This document shows, piece by piece, positions 22,462 to 32,589 of a stretch of 64,000 bases of DNA; position 1 is the first letter of the stretch; every line of letters begins with the position of its first letter. The DNA is from Silurus meridionalis (lineage: Eukaryota; Chordata; Actinopteri; Siluriformes; Siluridae). Location of the stretch: the NCBI RefSeq assembly GCF_014805685.1, contig NC_060905.1, positions 2,530,340 to 2,594,339 on the forward strand, written 5' to 3'. The notes under the pieces were generated by a model. That model made no database searches and had not been told where the DNA came from. It saw only the letters and a program-made list of their open reading frames with translations. The translations under genes were made by a program, and so were the position numbers.

Positions 22462-23585
22462 CAATTGGCCAATCAGAAGGACCAAGCTGGGAAGGATGTG
22501 CTGCAAGTTAGAGCAATAAAGGATAGAGATGGAAATGTGTTGACTAGTGAGGAGAGTGTGTTGAGAAGAGATGTTTAGGAGAGATGGCAGTGGAGTTTTT
22601 AAGATTCTGGAAGGTGACAGGAAGCCTGAGGAATGGAGAAGAAGTTTGCTGGTACTGATCTTTAAACATAAGGGAGATGTGCAGACCTGGATTTAGTTTG
22701 TGGATTTAGAGAAAGTGTACGACAGGGTGGAGAGAGGAGTTGTGGTATTGTATGAGGAAGTCTGGTGTGTCAGAGAAGTATGTGAGGGTGATGCAGGACA
22801 TGTATGAGGACAGTGTGACAGCAGTGAAGTGTGCAGTAGGAACGACAGACTGGTTCAAGGTGGAGGTTGGACTGCATCAAGGATCGGTCCCGAACCCTTT
22901 CATGTTTGCAGTGGTGATGGACAGGTTGAAGGACGAGGTCAGACAGGAGTTTTCGTGGACTATAATGTTTGCGGATGATTTTGTGATTTGTGGTGAGAGT
23001 AGGGAGCAGGTGGAGAAGAGCCTGGAGAGGTGGAGGTACACGCTGGAGAGAAGGGGAATAAAAGTCAGTAGGAGTAAGACAGAGTACATGTGTGTGAATG
23101 AGAGGGAGGGCAGTGGAGTGGTGCGGTTGCAGGGAGAAGAGGTGGAGAAGGTGGAGGAGTTCAGGTACCTGGGGTCAACAGTGCAAAGTAATGGAGAGTG
23201 TGTTAGAGAAGTGAAGAAAAGAGTGCAGGCAGGGTGGAGTGGGTGGAGAAGAGTGACAGCAGGAGTGATTTGTGATAGAAGAGTATCTGTGAGAGTGAAA
23301 GGGAAAGTTTATAGGTCTGTGGTGAGACCTGAGATGTTGTATGGATTAGAGACAGTGGCATTGAGTAAAAGACAGGAGGTGGAGCTGGAGGTAGCAGAGC
23401 TGAAGATGTTAAGGTTTTGTTGGGAGTGACGTCCATGGACAGGATTAGAAATGAGTTTATTAGAGGAACAGCACATGTAGGACGTTTTGGCAGATGTAGA
23501 GGACATCTGCCAATGGACATCTGTATGGAGACGGATGATCTGCTGTGGCGCCCCCTAATGGGAGAAGCCGAAAAAAAGAATACAT
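22462..23585 (+). mobile_element. RTE-like LINE with internal deletions
   Basis: This non-LTR retrotransposon copy holds fragments of the region before the reverse transcriptase, most of the reverse transcriptase palm, the C-terminal region and the 3' tail. The sequence between TTAAACATAAGGGAGATGTG (22660) and the motif A region (22697) is deleted relative to a full element, as is a segment near 23490. The 3' tail carries GGATGATCTGCTGTGG and GGGAGAAGCCGAAAAAAAG, shared with the LINE at 141-530 and the SINE at 32061-32322. The 21-bp minisatellite resumes directly after it. Confidence 0.88.
22697..23515 (+). pseudogene. RTE-like reverse transcriptase remnant
   Basis: Reverse transcriptases of this type copy LINE RNA into DNA at a nicked target. 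Motif A reads FVDLEKVYDRV (22697-22729), keeping the catalytic aspartate. A frameshift follows before the long open frame starting at 22740. In that frame motif B is GLHQGSVPNPF near residues 44-54 and motif C is FADD at residues 77-80 (22968-22979), keeping the catalytic aspartate pair. Thumb and connection blocks follow (SRSKTEYMCVN, EEFRYLGSTVQSNGE, RPEMLYGLETV), then VELEVAELKMLRF, where the frame is lost. A further piece (MDRIRNEFIRGTAHVGRFG) lies in another frame at 23430-23490. The apurinic-like endonuclease domain is absent. Frameshifts and deletions make it non-functional. Confidence 0.9.
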
Positions 23586-24057
23586 TTATTATAAGGTGAT
23601 AGCTCAAAAGTTAGAGATCTAATTTTTAAGGTAGATAGCTTAGTATTTGCAGTAATTATACATTTTTAAGGTAATAACTCAGAATTTAAGATAGATATCT
23701 CATTTTAAGGTGGATCGCTTACTGTTTAAGTTGGATAGCTTAGTATTTAAGGTGCACAGCTCACTATTTAAGATTTACATATATTTGTATTTCTCAGTGT
23801 ATTAGATAGATTTCTTAGTATTTAAGGTGGATAGCTCAGTATTTAAGGTGGAAAGCTCACAATTTAAAGTGGGTGGCTCACAACTTAAGGTGGACAGCTC
23901 ACTATTTACGGTAAAAATCTAATTATTTAGGAATAAAAAATTGCAGATATTGCAGAATTCGATATGGAAAGTATTTAATGTCAAAAGCTCAGGCTTTAAG
24001 GTAATTTTTTTAAGAATTTAAGATGGATAGCTTAAATCTAAAGGCAGATAGCTCACA

Positions 24058-24186
24058 ATGGTGGATATCTCAGTGTTTAGGACATTGGACTATGGACCGA
24101 AAAGTCATTGGTTTAAATCCTTGCACCAAAAAATTGCCACTGCTGGGTCCTTGAGCAATGCCCGTAACCCTCAACTGCTAAGTTGT
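24058..24186 (+). mobile_element. tRNA-derived SINE fragment in the 21-bp minisatellite
   Basis: The tRNA-like head holds an A-box region (TATCTCAGTGTTTAGGAC) and a B-box region (GGTTTAAATCC at 24111), followed by CACTGCTGGGTCCTTGAGCA and CCCTCAACTGCTAAGTTGTA. It is truncated before the usual CTCTGGATAAG 3' end. Confidence 0.75.
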
Positions 24187-24445
24187 ACGTTTAAGGTGAA
24201 TAACTCACAATTTAAAGTGGATAGTTTACGATGGACATCTCGATATTTAAGAAGGATTTCTCAGTATATAAGATGGCTTTCCCAGCATTTAAGAAGTATT
24301 TCTCAGGATTTAAGGTGGATTTCTTAGTATTGAAGATGGATTTCTCAGTATTTAAGGTGGATTTCTTAGTATTGAAGGTGGATAGCTCAGTATTTAAGGT
24401 GGATTTCTTAGTATTGAAGGTGGATAGCTCAGTATTTATGGATGA

Positions 24446-25227
24446 TGCCTCAATCTTTTTGCCGGCTTGTGTTTGTAGCCTAGGTTACAATTTCTTTTCG
24501 GTCTTTAACTTCTTCATCTTGTAGGTCATCTGCCCAGTCACTCAGTTTCACAGCCAGTAGCAAAACCCAACATGCTAATTCATACAATCTTCATAAAATA
24601 AATTTCATGAAGTTTCACTTCCTGGTATAGAGTTAGGAATTCAAATTCAGACAACACTGAGTTTTATCAGAAAAATATGGTACACTTAACCAAACATTTC
24701 CATTTCTTTCGTCTTTCTTTCCATCTTTTCATGGAAGGTTCTTTGTAAAAGCAAGACACATAAAACATTCTTGTGATTTAGTTGCTTGATTACAAAGAAG
24801 GATAAACCGTATTGTGTGCCACAAATAATCCTCCCTGGTGTGCCGAGCGATTTCAGACTGGACAGGAAACGCTGGAATTGAAACATTGCCCATCATTCCT
24901 TTGTCTCCAAGTCAGCAAACAGTGTTAGAAGGAGATGCTGCGCACTCTGTTTCCCTGATGGTGCTAATTGGGACGGATGCATTTTAACGGCTCATTTCTC
25001 CTCCTTATCTCGCTCTACCTCTCTCTCGCAATATTATTTCCTTTTTTGCCTGCTTCATTCTTGTTAATGGCTTACTGGCTCATTGATGTCCCAGATGTTT
25101 TTTTTCTTCTTCTTTCTACTTGTAATGAAATATCAATCAAAGTTTTATTCATATAGTGCGTTTCAGCCATGTTTGCAGAGTGGTTTGATTGATAACAGTA
25201 TTATCCATGGCAGTGAAGACCACTAGA
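24446..25227. other. unique sequence, one GC-richer island
   Basis: No exon recognised. The piece 24890-24990 is repeat-poor, with CCTTTGTCTCC (Sox-like) and GTGCTAATTGGG, and could be conserved non-coding DNA. TTTTATTCATATAGTGCG near 25142 is a short relic resembling the AGCGCTTTT SINE-like family. Confidence 0.3.
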
Positions 25228-25744
25228 TTACAGATACACTATATGTGCTTTTGGAACTCTCCATTAAACATTTAGTCTCCATTTGCTTTTATAATAAAAT
25301 AATTTTTTTTTTTTTTTATAAATGCAAAAAAATATTCTAATAAACTCCAGTCTTTTGGCAAGATGTTCCTCTAGATTTTGTGGAGATTTGTGTAAGATTC
25401 ATTCTACCACAAGGGTGTTAGTAAAGTCAGGTAGTGATGTAGATGAGATGGGGAGGACTGGGGTGCAGTCAGTGTTCACATTCATCCCAAAGGTTTTCAA
25501 TAAGGTTGGAGCTCTATAGCAGGAGGTCTATAGGAGCACTATAGCAGGAGAACCTCCACTCCAATTCATGGAAAGCAGATATTCATGGAGCTGACTTTTT
25601 TGGACTTTGTGTCATGCTGGAGCAGATTTGGGTCTCCTGAAACAAGTGAAAGGAAATGATCACATCCATACTTTGTGCTTACAGTTTGGGAACCAAATAT
25701 GTCTGGAAAAGTCAGAAGGTCCAATACGTCTGTCCACTTAGTGT
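25228..25744 (+). mobile_element. Tc1-like non-autonomous element
   Basis: Left end CACTATATGTGCTTTTGG and right end GTCTGTCCACTTAGTG form an imperfect inverted repeat. Interior landmarks: GATTTTGTGGAGATTTGTG near 25375, GTTAGTAAAGTCAGG near 25417, CATCCCAAAGGTTTTC and GGAAAGCAGATATTCATGG. The right end abuts the left arm of the inverted repeat at 25743-26840. Confidence 0.75.
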
Positions 25745-25785
25745 GAATCTAAACCTAAGCCTTAATTCTACCCAACCCTGTACTT

Positions 25786-25895
<110 letters not shown>

Positions 25896-26399
25896 TAACT
25901 TTATTGTCATTGCATAGTACAGGTACACAGCAACGAAATGCAGTTTGGCATCTACCAGAAGTGCAAAATGTAGCATATATAGTATTACATTTGCATTACA
26001 GCAAAATATATAGGAAAGTACTTTAAAAATGCCATGCAATAGTGGCAGCATGAGTTCGAGTGCACTTATCTGTATTTCTTATCTTGCCAGGAATGAATAC
26101 ATTACCATCTTTCATGAATGTAACAGCTACGGTTTGGAAAATGGTCCTAACTAAAACAATAGTGGTCTAAACACTTTATGCTTATAGTATGATGAATGTG
26201 TGTTTGCTTGCAGAACTTCAAATTATTCCAAAGGATTAGTTGCTAAAATCCTGCTTATAGTTAGGAGTAAGGTTACAGTACAGGTAGGGTTTGGGCTAGG
26301 GTTTGGATTAGAGTTAAAGTTTTTTTATATATAGTAGACTGTTTATTCAGCTTGCTACTCCTGCCATAATCTTGTGATCTGTAACCTTTCATTTCTGCA

Positions 26400-26800
<401 letters not shown>

Positions 26801-26840
26801 AGTACAGGGTTGGGTGGAATTAAGGCTTAGGTTTAGATTC

Positions 26841-27610
26841 AAGGGTCAGAGTAGGGTTGAGGGTTAAGGTAGGGTTATGGGTTAGGAGTTAGGGTAGGGA
26901 TAGAGTTAAAAGTCAGTGTGGTTTAAAGTCAGAGTAGGGTTAGGGATGAGAGTAAGGTTAGGTGTAGGGGTGAGAGTAGGGGTAGGATAGAGTTATGGGT
27001 TGGTGTTAGGAGTCCGATTTGGTAAGGGGTGAGAATAGGGTTAGACTATAGGGTTAAGTTTAGAGTAAGGGGTCAAAGTAGGATATGGGATATTGTAAGT
27101 CAAGTCAAGTCAAGTCAAGTTTATTTGTATAGCGCTTTTCACAACAGACATTGTCTCAAAGCAGCTTTACAGAAATCAGCAGTGAAGGTGAATGGTGTGT
27201 ATTTATCCCTGATGAGCAGCCATGGCGACTGTGGCAAGGAAAAACTCCCTTAGATGTAATGAGGAAGACACCTTGAGAGGAACCAGACTCAAAAGGGGAA
27301 CCCATCCCCCATATTGTAAGGGGTTAGGATAAGGGGTAGGGTTATAGATACGGGTCAAAGTAAGATTTGGAATAGGGTTAGGGGTTATAATAGAGTTTGG
27401 GGTTAGAAAAGGTTAGGGGTCGAGTTGCGAGTTAGAGTAGGACTTAGATTTGGGTACAGAGTAGGGTTGGGGGTTAGAATAGGGTTAGGGTTAGTGGTCA
27501 GAGTAGGATTTGGTTTTGGAATTAGTGTAGAGCTAAAGGTAAGAATCTGGTTGGGGGTTAGAGTTAGGGGTCAAAGTAGGGTTAGAGTTTAGGGTTATGG
27601 ATTAAAAGTA
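26841..27610 (+). repeat. degenerate GGGTTA-like array
   Basis: Irregular reiteration of GGGTTAGGG, AGGGTTA, GGGGTTAGA and GTCAGAGTAGG on the plus strand, also seen briefly at 26255-26320 on the other side of the inverted repeat. It resembles vertebrate telomere repeat TTAGGG but is too irregular for a true telomere. A SINE-like element sits at 27088-27312. Confidence 0.75.
27088..27312 (+). mobile_element. SINE-like dispersed element (AGCGCTTTT family)
   Basis: It starts with AGTCA pentamers, then TTTATTTGTATAGCGCTTTT, CATTGTCTCAAAGCAGCTTT, a middle section and CTTGAGAGGAACCAGACTCA. This order is that of a very common fish interspersed repeat. Partial copies lie at 4523-4602, 38440-38575 and 50140-50212. 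Its exact family name is not something I can confirm. Confidence 0.7.
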
Positions 27611-28312
27611 AAAAAATAATTGTTTCAGGTTTTTTAGTGTCTAAAGCCAGAAACAATATAACTGTGACACATGATTATTCATGATTTATAACTAGCTGAC
27701 TTGCATAAATAACTCATTTTCTCCTCTGGATCTCATATACACACATATGGATACACACACTTATGGCAGTAAAATGTTTTTTTAATTATGAACAAAAAAA
27801 CAAAAAAAACCTCAACTTGATTATTTTAGTAGGCATTTTATTATCCACAGTAACAATTCACGTGCAGTTAACTGTCAAACTGGTGACCGCAATGCATTGT
27901 GGGATACGCTATGCTTTAAAAATGTTTGTGTTCATGTTCTTCACACCTTTAATCCATACAAGCCTTCCACCGTCCCCCAACATCCTGATACACCCCTTCT
28001 ACTACACGCTCTGTTCAAAAGTGGGCGGGGCTTATTTCAGGAAGCCTGAAATGTCAAAGTGAATAAAAATGTATTCTGACCAAGTGTTTTTTTTTGTACA
28101 TTTCTTTACAGATCAGCCGTTTCACGAGGTGTAAGGGATCTTTGACGTGGCTCATCTGTAAATAAATTGAAGGGAAAAAAAACAAACCACACCTTTAATA
28201 GCACAAACATTCAATTTTTTTGATTGCATTTTAACCCAGTCAGTCAAATTTGCTGCAATTTTTCATGCTGACAATTGGAAGAATCCCAGCCTGTATGGAG
28301 ATTTGTGTCTGA
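27611..28312. other. unique sequence, nothing recognised
   Basis: A 99-residue open frame at 27763-28062 has no recognisable domain. No repeats identified. Confidence 0.4.
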
Positions 28313-28695
28313 CAGTGTGTGTGTGAGTGTGTGTGCGAGTGTGTGTGAAGGGCCAAGGCAGTGCAGGTTGGATTATGGGAGCTGTACCTGAGGGTGGGGG
28401 TGGCATTGCTGCTCATTTGACGTAAAAAGGCCCTAATTTGGGGGGTGATTGATGGTTTAATATCGCTGCCTGGAACCTTGCTGCCCCCACCCACCCAGTG
28501 AAGCTGCAGGCAGGCATGAAGCTACGGTGTAACGTGCGCGTGTGTGTGTGTGCGTGTGTGTGTGCTGTCACTATCTATTTTATTGTAAAAGTGAGACAGA
28601 AAAACTAGTGGAAGATATTAAACCAAGTCTCAGGCAGCGGGAGAGGGAGGAAATCAACAGTGTGTAGTTGTGTATCTGTGTGTGAGTGTGTGTTG

Positions 28696-28740
<45 letters not shown>
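28313..28740. repeat. GT microsatellites in unique sequence
   Basis: GT-rich tracts lie at 28313-28347, 28539-28565 and 28675-28740. The sequence between them is unique and unrecognised. Confidence 0.9.
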
Positions 28741-28741
<1 letters not shown>

Positions 28742-28814
28742 ACAATTATTTTGTATGTAGTCTGGTTTGAATACTAACTCCATTAGACATGCTCACATTT
28801 GCATTGTGTGCTTC

Positions 28815-28830
28815 TGTGTGTGTGTGTGTG

Positions 28831-28868
<38 letters not shown>

Positions 28869-28879
28869 TGTGTGCATGT

Positions 28880-28953
<74 letters not shown>

Positions 28954-28957
28954 ATGT

Positions 28958-29028
<71 letters not shown>

Positions 29029-29042
29029 CATGTGAGAGAGAT

Positions 29043-29122
<80 letters not shown>

Positions 29123-29125
29123 AAG
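28815..29125. repeat. higher-order (GT)n-GCATGTGA-(GA)n array
   Basis: Three successive blocks of about 75-90 bp each run (GT)n, then GCATGTGAGAGATAGA-like linker, then (GA)n, followed by a final GT run. The conserved linker shows block duplication rather than independent microsatellite growth. Confidence 0.92.
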
Positions 29126-29201
29126 TTTGCGTACATACTGCGTCCAGGCTTAAATGTTAACTCCAGTAGACATACGTATACTCACACAAATGAAAATGTG
29201 A

Positions 29202-29202
<1 letters not shown>

Positions 29203-29264
<62 letters not shown>
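29203..29264. repeat. (GT)n microsatellite
   Basis: Uninterrupted GT, about 62 bp. Confidence 0.97.
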
Positions 29265-29266
<2 letters not shown>

Positions 29267-29747
29267 TCCTCAGCATTGAAATCCAAACCTATTGACTTTG
29301 ATCCCGGGTCACTCGTGGCATCTACGTCCATATTGTTAGCTACCTTATGATTTCAGCATTTTTCCGCTGATACTAAAGAACACGCTCTGGCTCTCCTGAC
29401 CTCATATCACCCCGAGTCCTGCTGTTCAAACTGCTCCTAACGTATGGAAATACTTTTTAAACAATTAGAAGCCCCCCAGTGACCACAATTCTACTAATAT
29501 GCTTCATTACAATTAATACCATGGTCATCATCATCATCAGCAGTTAAATACTGACATGATTCATTGTGTTCTGCTTTTGTTTCAATTAACAATCAAGCAC
29601 TCAAGCTGGCTTTGTTCTATGACCAATCACTAATCACTATTTGTCTTAAACAACCAATCACTGATCAACATTGTTTTGCAGACCAATTGCTAATCACTTT
29701 TCTTCCTGACAACCAGTCATTGATCAACATTGTTACTGACAGCTAAT

Positions 29748-30117
29748 TACAGACGCTCCCTACTTTAGGAAATTCTGCGGATACGAACAAACCTGTCGTC
29801 AAAGTGAAATTTGTTCGGAGTCGGGAAAAAAAAAAGGAGCGCCGCCGCGAGCTGGTCGTTGACCGTAACGAGTCTACATGATGCGCAATGGACTCGGGCT
29901 TATGAATTTTTAAACTTCATTTTAAAGTAATTTTTATAATTTTTTATTTACTTAATACAAAATACTGTATACAGTATTCCAAATATTTTGATTTGTTTTA
30001 GTCTATTTTATTGTTTTTAAAATATTATCATATCTCCTACATCATTAGGAGATATGCGTAGTCAATAACGAACACAGTAACAACTTACGAATGAATTCAT
30101 AGTATGAACGGTCTGTA
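29748..30117. mobile_element. pogo/Tigger-like MITE
   Basis: About 370 bp bounded by TACAGACGCTCCCTAC on the left and, as reverse complement of the right, TACAGACCGTTCATAC. TA flanks both sides. The interior has the GATACGAACAAACC and CAACTTACGAATGAATTC type motifs of a known fish element style. Non-coding. Confidence 0.6.
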
Positions 30118-32024
30118 GTGAATTTAGCTCGCAAAGAAAGGTAAATATTTATAGTAATTATAAATATTTAAGTTAAGTTGAATTGACGGTAATGGAATTA
30201 ACATTACACTTATTTGTCTGTTCGTCCGCCAAACAGACAATATAATTTATATTAATTCTATAAAAGAGGTATCTCCCTGGCCAAGAAAGACGTAACCCTC
30301 TTTTACTTTATACCGTAAATTAAATTAAAAGAGCATGTAGTTCAGACCGGATGTAGCAGGAACTTTGCATTTACAAACGTACTCAGAGACGATCACTTGT
30401 GAAAAATATGGCGTTTAATAAATGAGACAAACACACATAGAACTAGCTACACGAACAAACAAAGAAATAAAGAAAACAAAAATAAAATAAACAAAGGTTA
30501 AAAATAGGAAAGGAGGAAGAGAAAGGAAAAAGAAGAAAGAGAGAACGAAAGAGGAGGGATGGAAATACTTAAGCTTCAAAATTAAGCACACCCTAACTGG
30601 GAAATCGTCACAGGAATTTAAATTCACCTTAAGATTCACTAAGACTTAAAATACGCATCTAAATTCGTTGGTAAAGGAAACGGTTACTTGCATTGGCTTG
30701 TTGCACAAGAGTCCGGATGCGAAAAGGAAATCTTAAAAAAAACCAGTTAGGGTGGGGTCAGATGTTCTTCCAGGTTCTCCTGAAGATCAGAGCAGTGGTT
30801 GTTCTTGGAAGTGAAGCTTGCCGGAAGATCTTGAAGAAAGAGGGAGTCGTTTCCAAGCTGTTTCGTACGTCTGACCCACGATTGGTGGTGTTTGTTACAT
30901 TTTAAAGGTCTCAAGCTCCTCCCATCTTTGGGGGAACGGCCAATACTACGGGTTGAGATTTTGGAGGGAAAAACATCCCTTTGTTTCATGTGTCTGCGGA
31001 CGTGGTTTGGACTATAAAACTTTAAAGTTTTATCTGAAGTGTATTAAGACGGTATGGTGACTTTCGTGATCCAATAAAATGTACCATTGTTTGAAAAGTA
31101 AGTTACAGATAATTTTGTGGTCATTTGGATACTAAACAGGAGAGGATTGATGGCATAACGGCAGCGGTACATTACATACATAGATCAGTAGTCAAAGTGT
31201 AACTAATGTTACTACAACATTATGTTCTGATAAAAAAAAATGAAAACACAAAACAAAATGCACTTTCATTAGGAAAGTGAAGAGCAGATAATTTTGTATA
31301 AATTCTGACATCAGGCCTTAAAAGGACATACAGCATTAGAACAGGTACACATTAACGTGCTGGGACCAGTAATTAACGTATAACGGATGTCAGTACAATG
31401 TCGTATTCTGATCACATGAAATGCACCCTTGTCAGGAAAGTAAAGAACAGATCATTTTGAGTCAATTAAGCCTTAATAGAAAAGACACATTAATAGAGTT
31501 ACATTAATAGAATCTTTAGCGTACAATTATAAACAATAAAGGAGATACATACAAGTATAGGTTAATGTCGTGGGATGTGGAGCATCTTATTCATTTTGTT
31601 TAATTAGAAAAAGGAATGCTTTATTGTATCAGTGTGTGTGTGTGTGTGTGTGTATGCATGTGTATGTGTGGGTGTTTTATGGTCGAGGTCTCTATGCGGT
31701 CAATTGGAGAACCTGCATGGGGTTATCTTGTCTTGTGGTAGGATCCAGACCTTCTGGAGCCAGTTGTGTGTGGGTGTGTGTTTTAGGATTAGGGGGTCTT
31801 TGTGAACTCAACAAGAGTTCAGGGTCTGGTCCTGTTTCTTGTCTTTGGAAGGGGGAGTGTGGCACTTTACAAATATATCACCCCCAATAAAAGTTTCAAC
31901 TTTTGATTGAGGTGAAGATGTCATAGGTTAAAAGGAATGCCTGGGACATGAAATCTAAATGATCTGTGCCAGACGCTACAGGTCGTTCGGAATGTAACTC
32001 GTTCGCGTCTGTACTGCTAAATAT
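30118..32024. other. unclassified block between minisatellite halves
   Basis: This 1.9-kb block separates the halves of the 30-bp minisatellite, so it is probably inserted. Its right edge (TCGTTCGGAATGTAACTCG, then TTCGCGTCTGTA at 32001-32013) resembles the inverted terminus of the pogo-like MITE, so both may be parts of one larger element. It includes the tandem units at 31076-31500, a GT tract near 31631-31654 and a purine run GGAAGGGGGAGTG near 31848. No transposase or other protein is recognisable. Confidence 0.4.
31076..31500 (+). repeat. three diverged 160-180 bp tandem units
   Basis: AAAATGTACCATTG at 31077, AAAATGCACTTTCATTAGG at 31256 and GAAATGCACCCTTGTCAGG at 31418 each lead into AAAGT-A-AG-CAGATAATTTTG-like sequence. 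Spacings are about 179 and 162 bp. Confidence 0.7.
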
Positions 32025-32060
32025 TTTTTTTTTGCAGAACAATCGCTGATTATTATTTAG

Positions 32061-32322
32061 TTTCCCTGGTGGTCTAGTGGTTGGGATGCGGCACTCTCAC
32101 CGCTGTGGCCCAGGTTCGATCCCCGGTCAGGGAACCAACCCCAGCCATTAGGGTTGCACAAGCCAGTGCACTCTTAGTGCCGGTCCCAAGCCCGGATAAA
32201 TGGGGAGGGTTGCGTTAGGAAGGGCATCCAGCGTAAAAACATGTGCCAAATCGAACATGCGGATCATGAATACGGATGATCCGCTGCGGCACCCCCTAAT
32301 AGGAGAAGCCGAAAGAAAGTTT
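32061..32322 (+). mobile_element. tRNA-Glu-derived SINE with LINE-type tail
   Basis: Positions 32063-32134 match tRNA-Glu closely: the acceptor TCCCTGG pairs with the 3' CAGGGA, the A box is TGGTCTAGTGG, the B box GGTTCGATCCC and the anticodon would be CTC. The anticodon stem has a mismatch and the sequence runs on into a body (GGTTGCGTTAGGAAGGGCAT, CCAGCGTAAAAACATGTGCC) and a 3' tail GGATGATCCGCTGCGGC...GGAGAAGCCGAAAG. That tail matches the LINE ends at 141 and 23530, so the LINE machinery probably mobilised it. Confidence 0.92.
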
Positions 32323-32589
32323 AATCGCTGATCATTTTTTGTCCTGATTGTTTAGGCAAACCAATCGCTGATCACGATTCATCTTGGACAACCAATTACT
32401 GATCAACATTGTCCACATCATTTACATATTGATTACTTTTGGTCCTGACGTCTAATCACTGATCACAATTGTTTCCGACAACCATTTTCTGATTAATATT
32501 GTCTCCGATGATAAATCAGCGATGATTAAATCTAGTATTGTGATTAACTCTAAAATTATTATCTATATAATAAATAAATAAATGAATAA

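Larger units (their letters stand above)
22240..24445. repeat. 21-bp minisatellite, interrupted
   Basis: Units around AAGGTGGATAGCTCAGTATTT run at 22240-22460 and 23590-24445, best preserved at 24290-24440, where a 42-bp higher-order pair alternates GGATTTCTTAGTATTG with GGATAGCTCAGTATTT. A LINE fragment (22462-23585) and a SINE fragment (24058-24186) interrupt the array. Because 21 is divisible by three, one frame stays open and gives a seven-residue periodic peptide; this is an arithmetic by-product, not evidence of a gene. Confidence 0.9.
29585..32530. repeat. 30-bp minisatellite, widely interrupted
   Basis: Diverged units of the type ACCAATCACTGATCAACATT followed by GTTCTGACA run at 29585-29747 and continue at 32025-32060 and 32325-32530. 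A 59-bp dimer spacing is seen between two ATCAACATTGTT occurrences near 29660-29730. About 2.3 kb of other sequence and a SINE split the array. Confidence 0.8.

Noticed and set aside
22240..24445. CRISPR-like array
   Set aside because: Units are contiguous and degenerate with no unique spacers, and the genome is plainly eukaryotic.
26841..27610. True telomere end
   Set aside because: The repeats are irregular, interrupted by a SINE-like element and flanked by ordinary sequence on both sides.
30118..32024. LTR element based on the purine run GGAAGGGGGAGTG near 31848
   Set aside because: No paired terminal repeats, primer-binding site or coding remnants could be identified.
32063..32134. Functional tRNA-Glu (CTC) gene
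   Set aside because: The acceptor stem and A/B boxes are good, but the anticodon stem is mismatched, the sequence continues directly into a SINE body and LINE-type tail, and it lies in a minisatellite. It is a SINE head.
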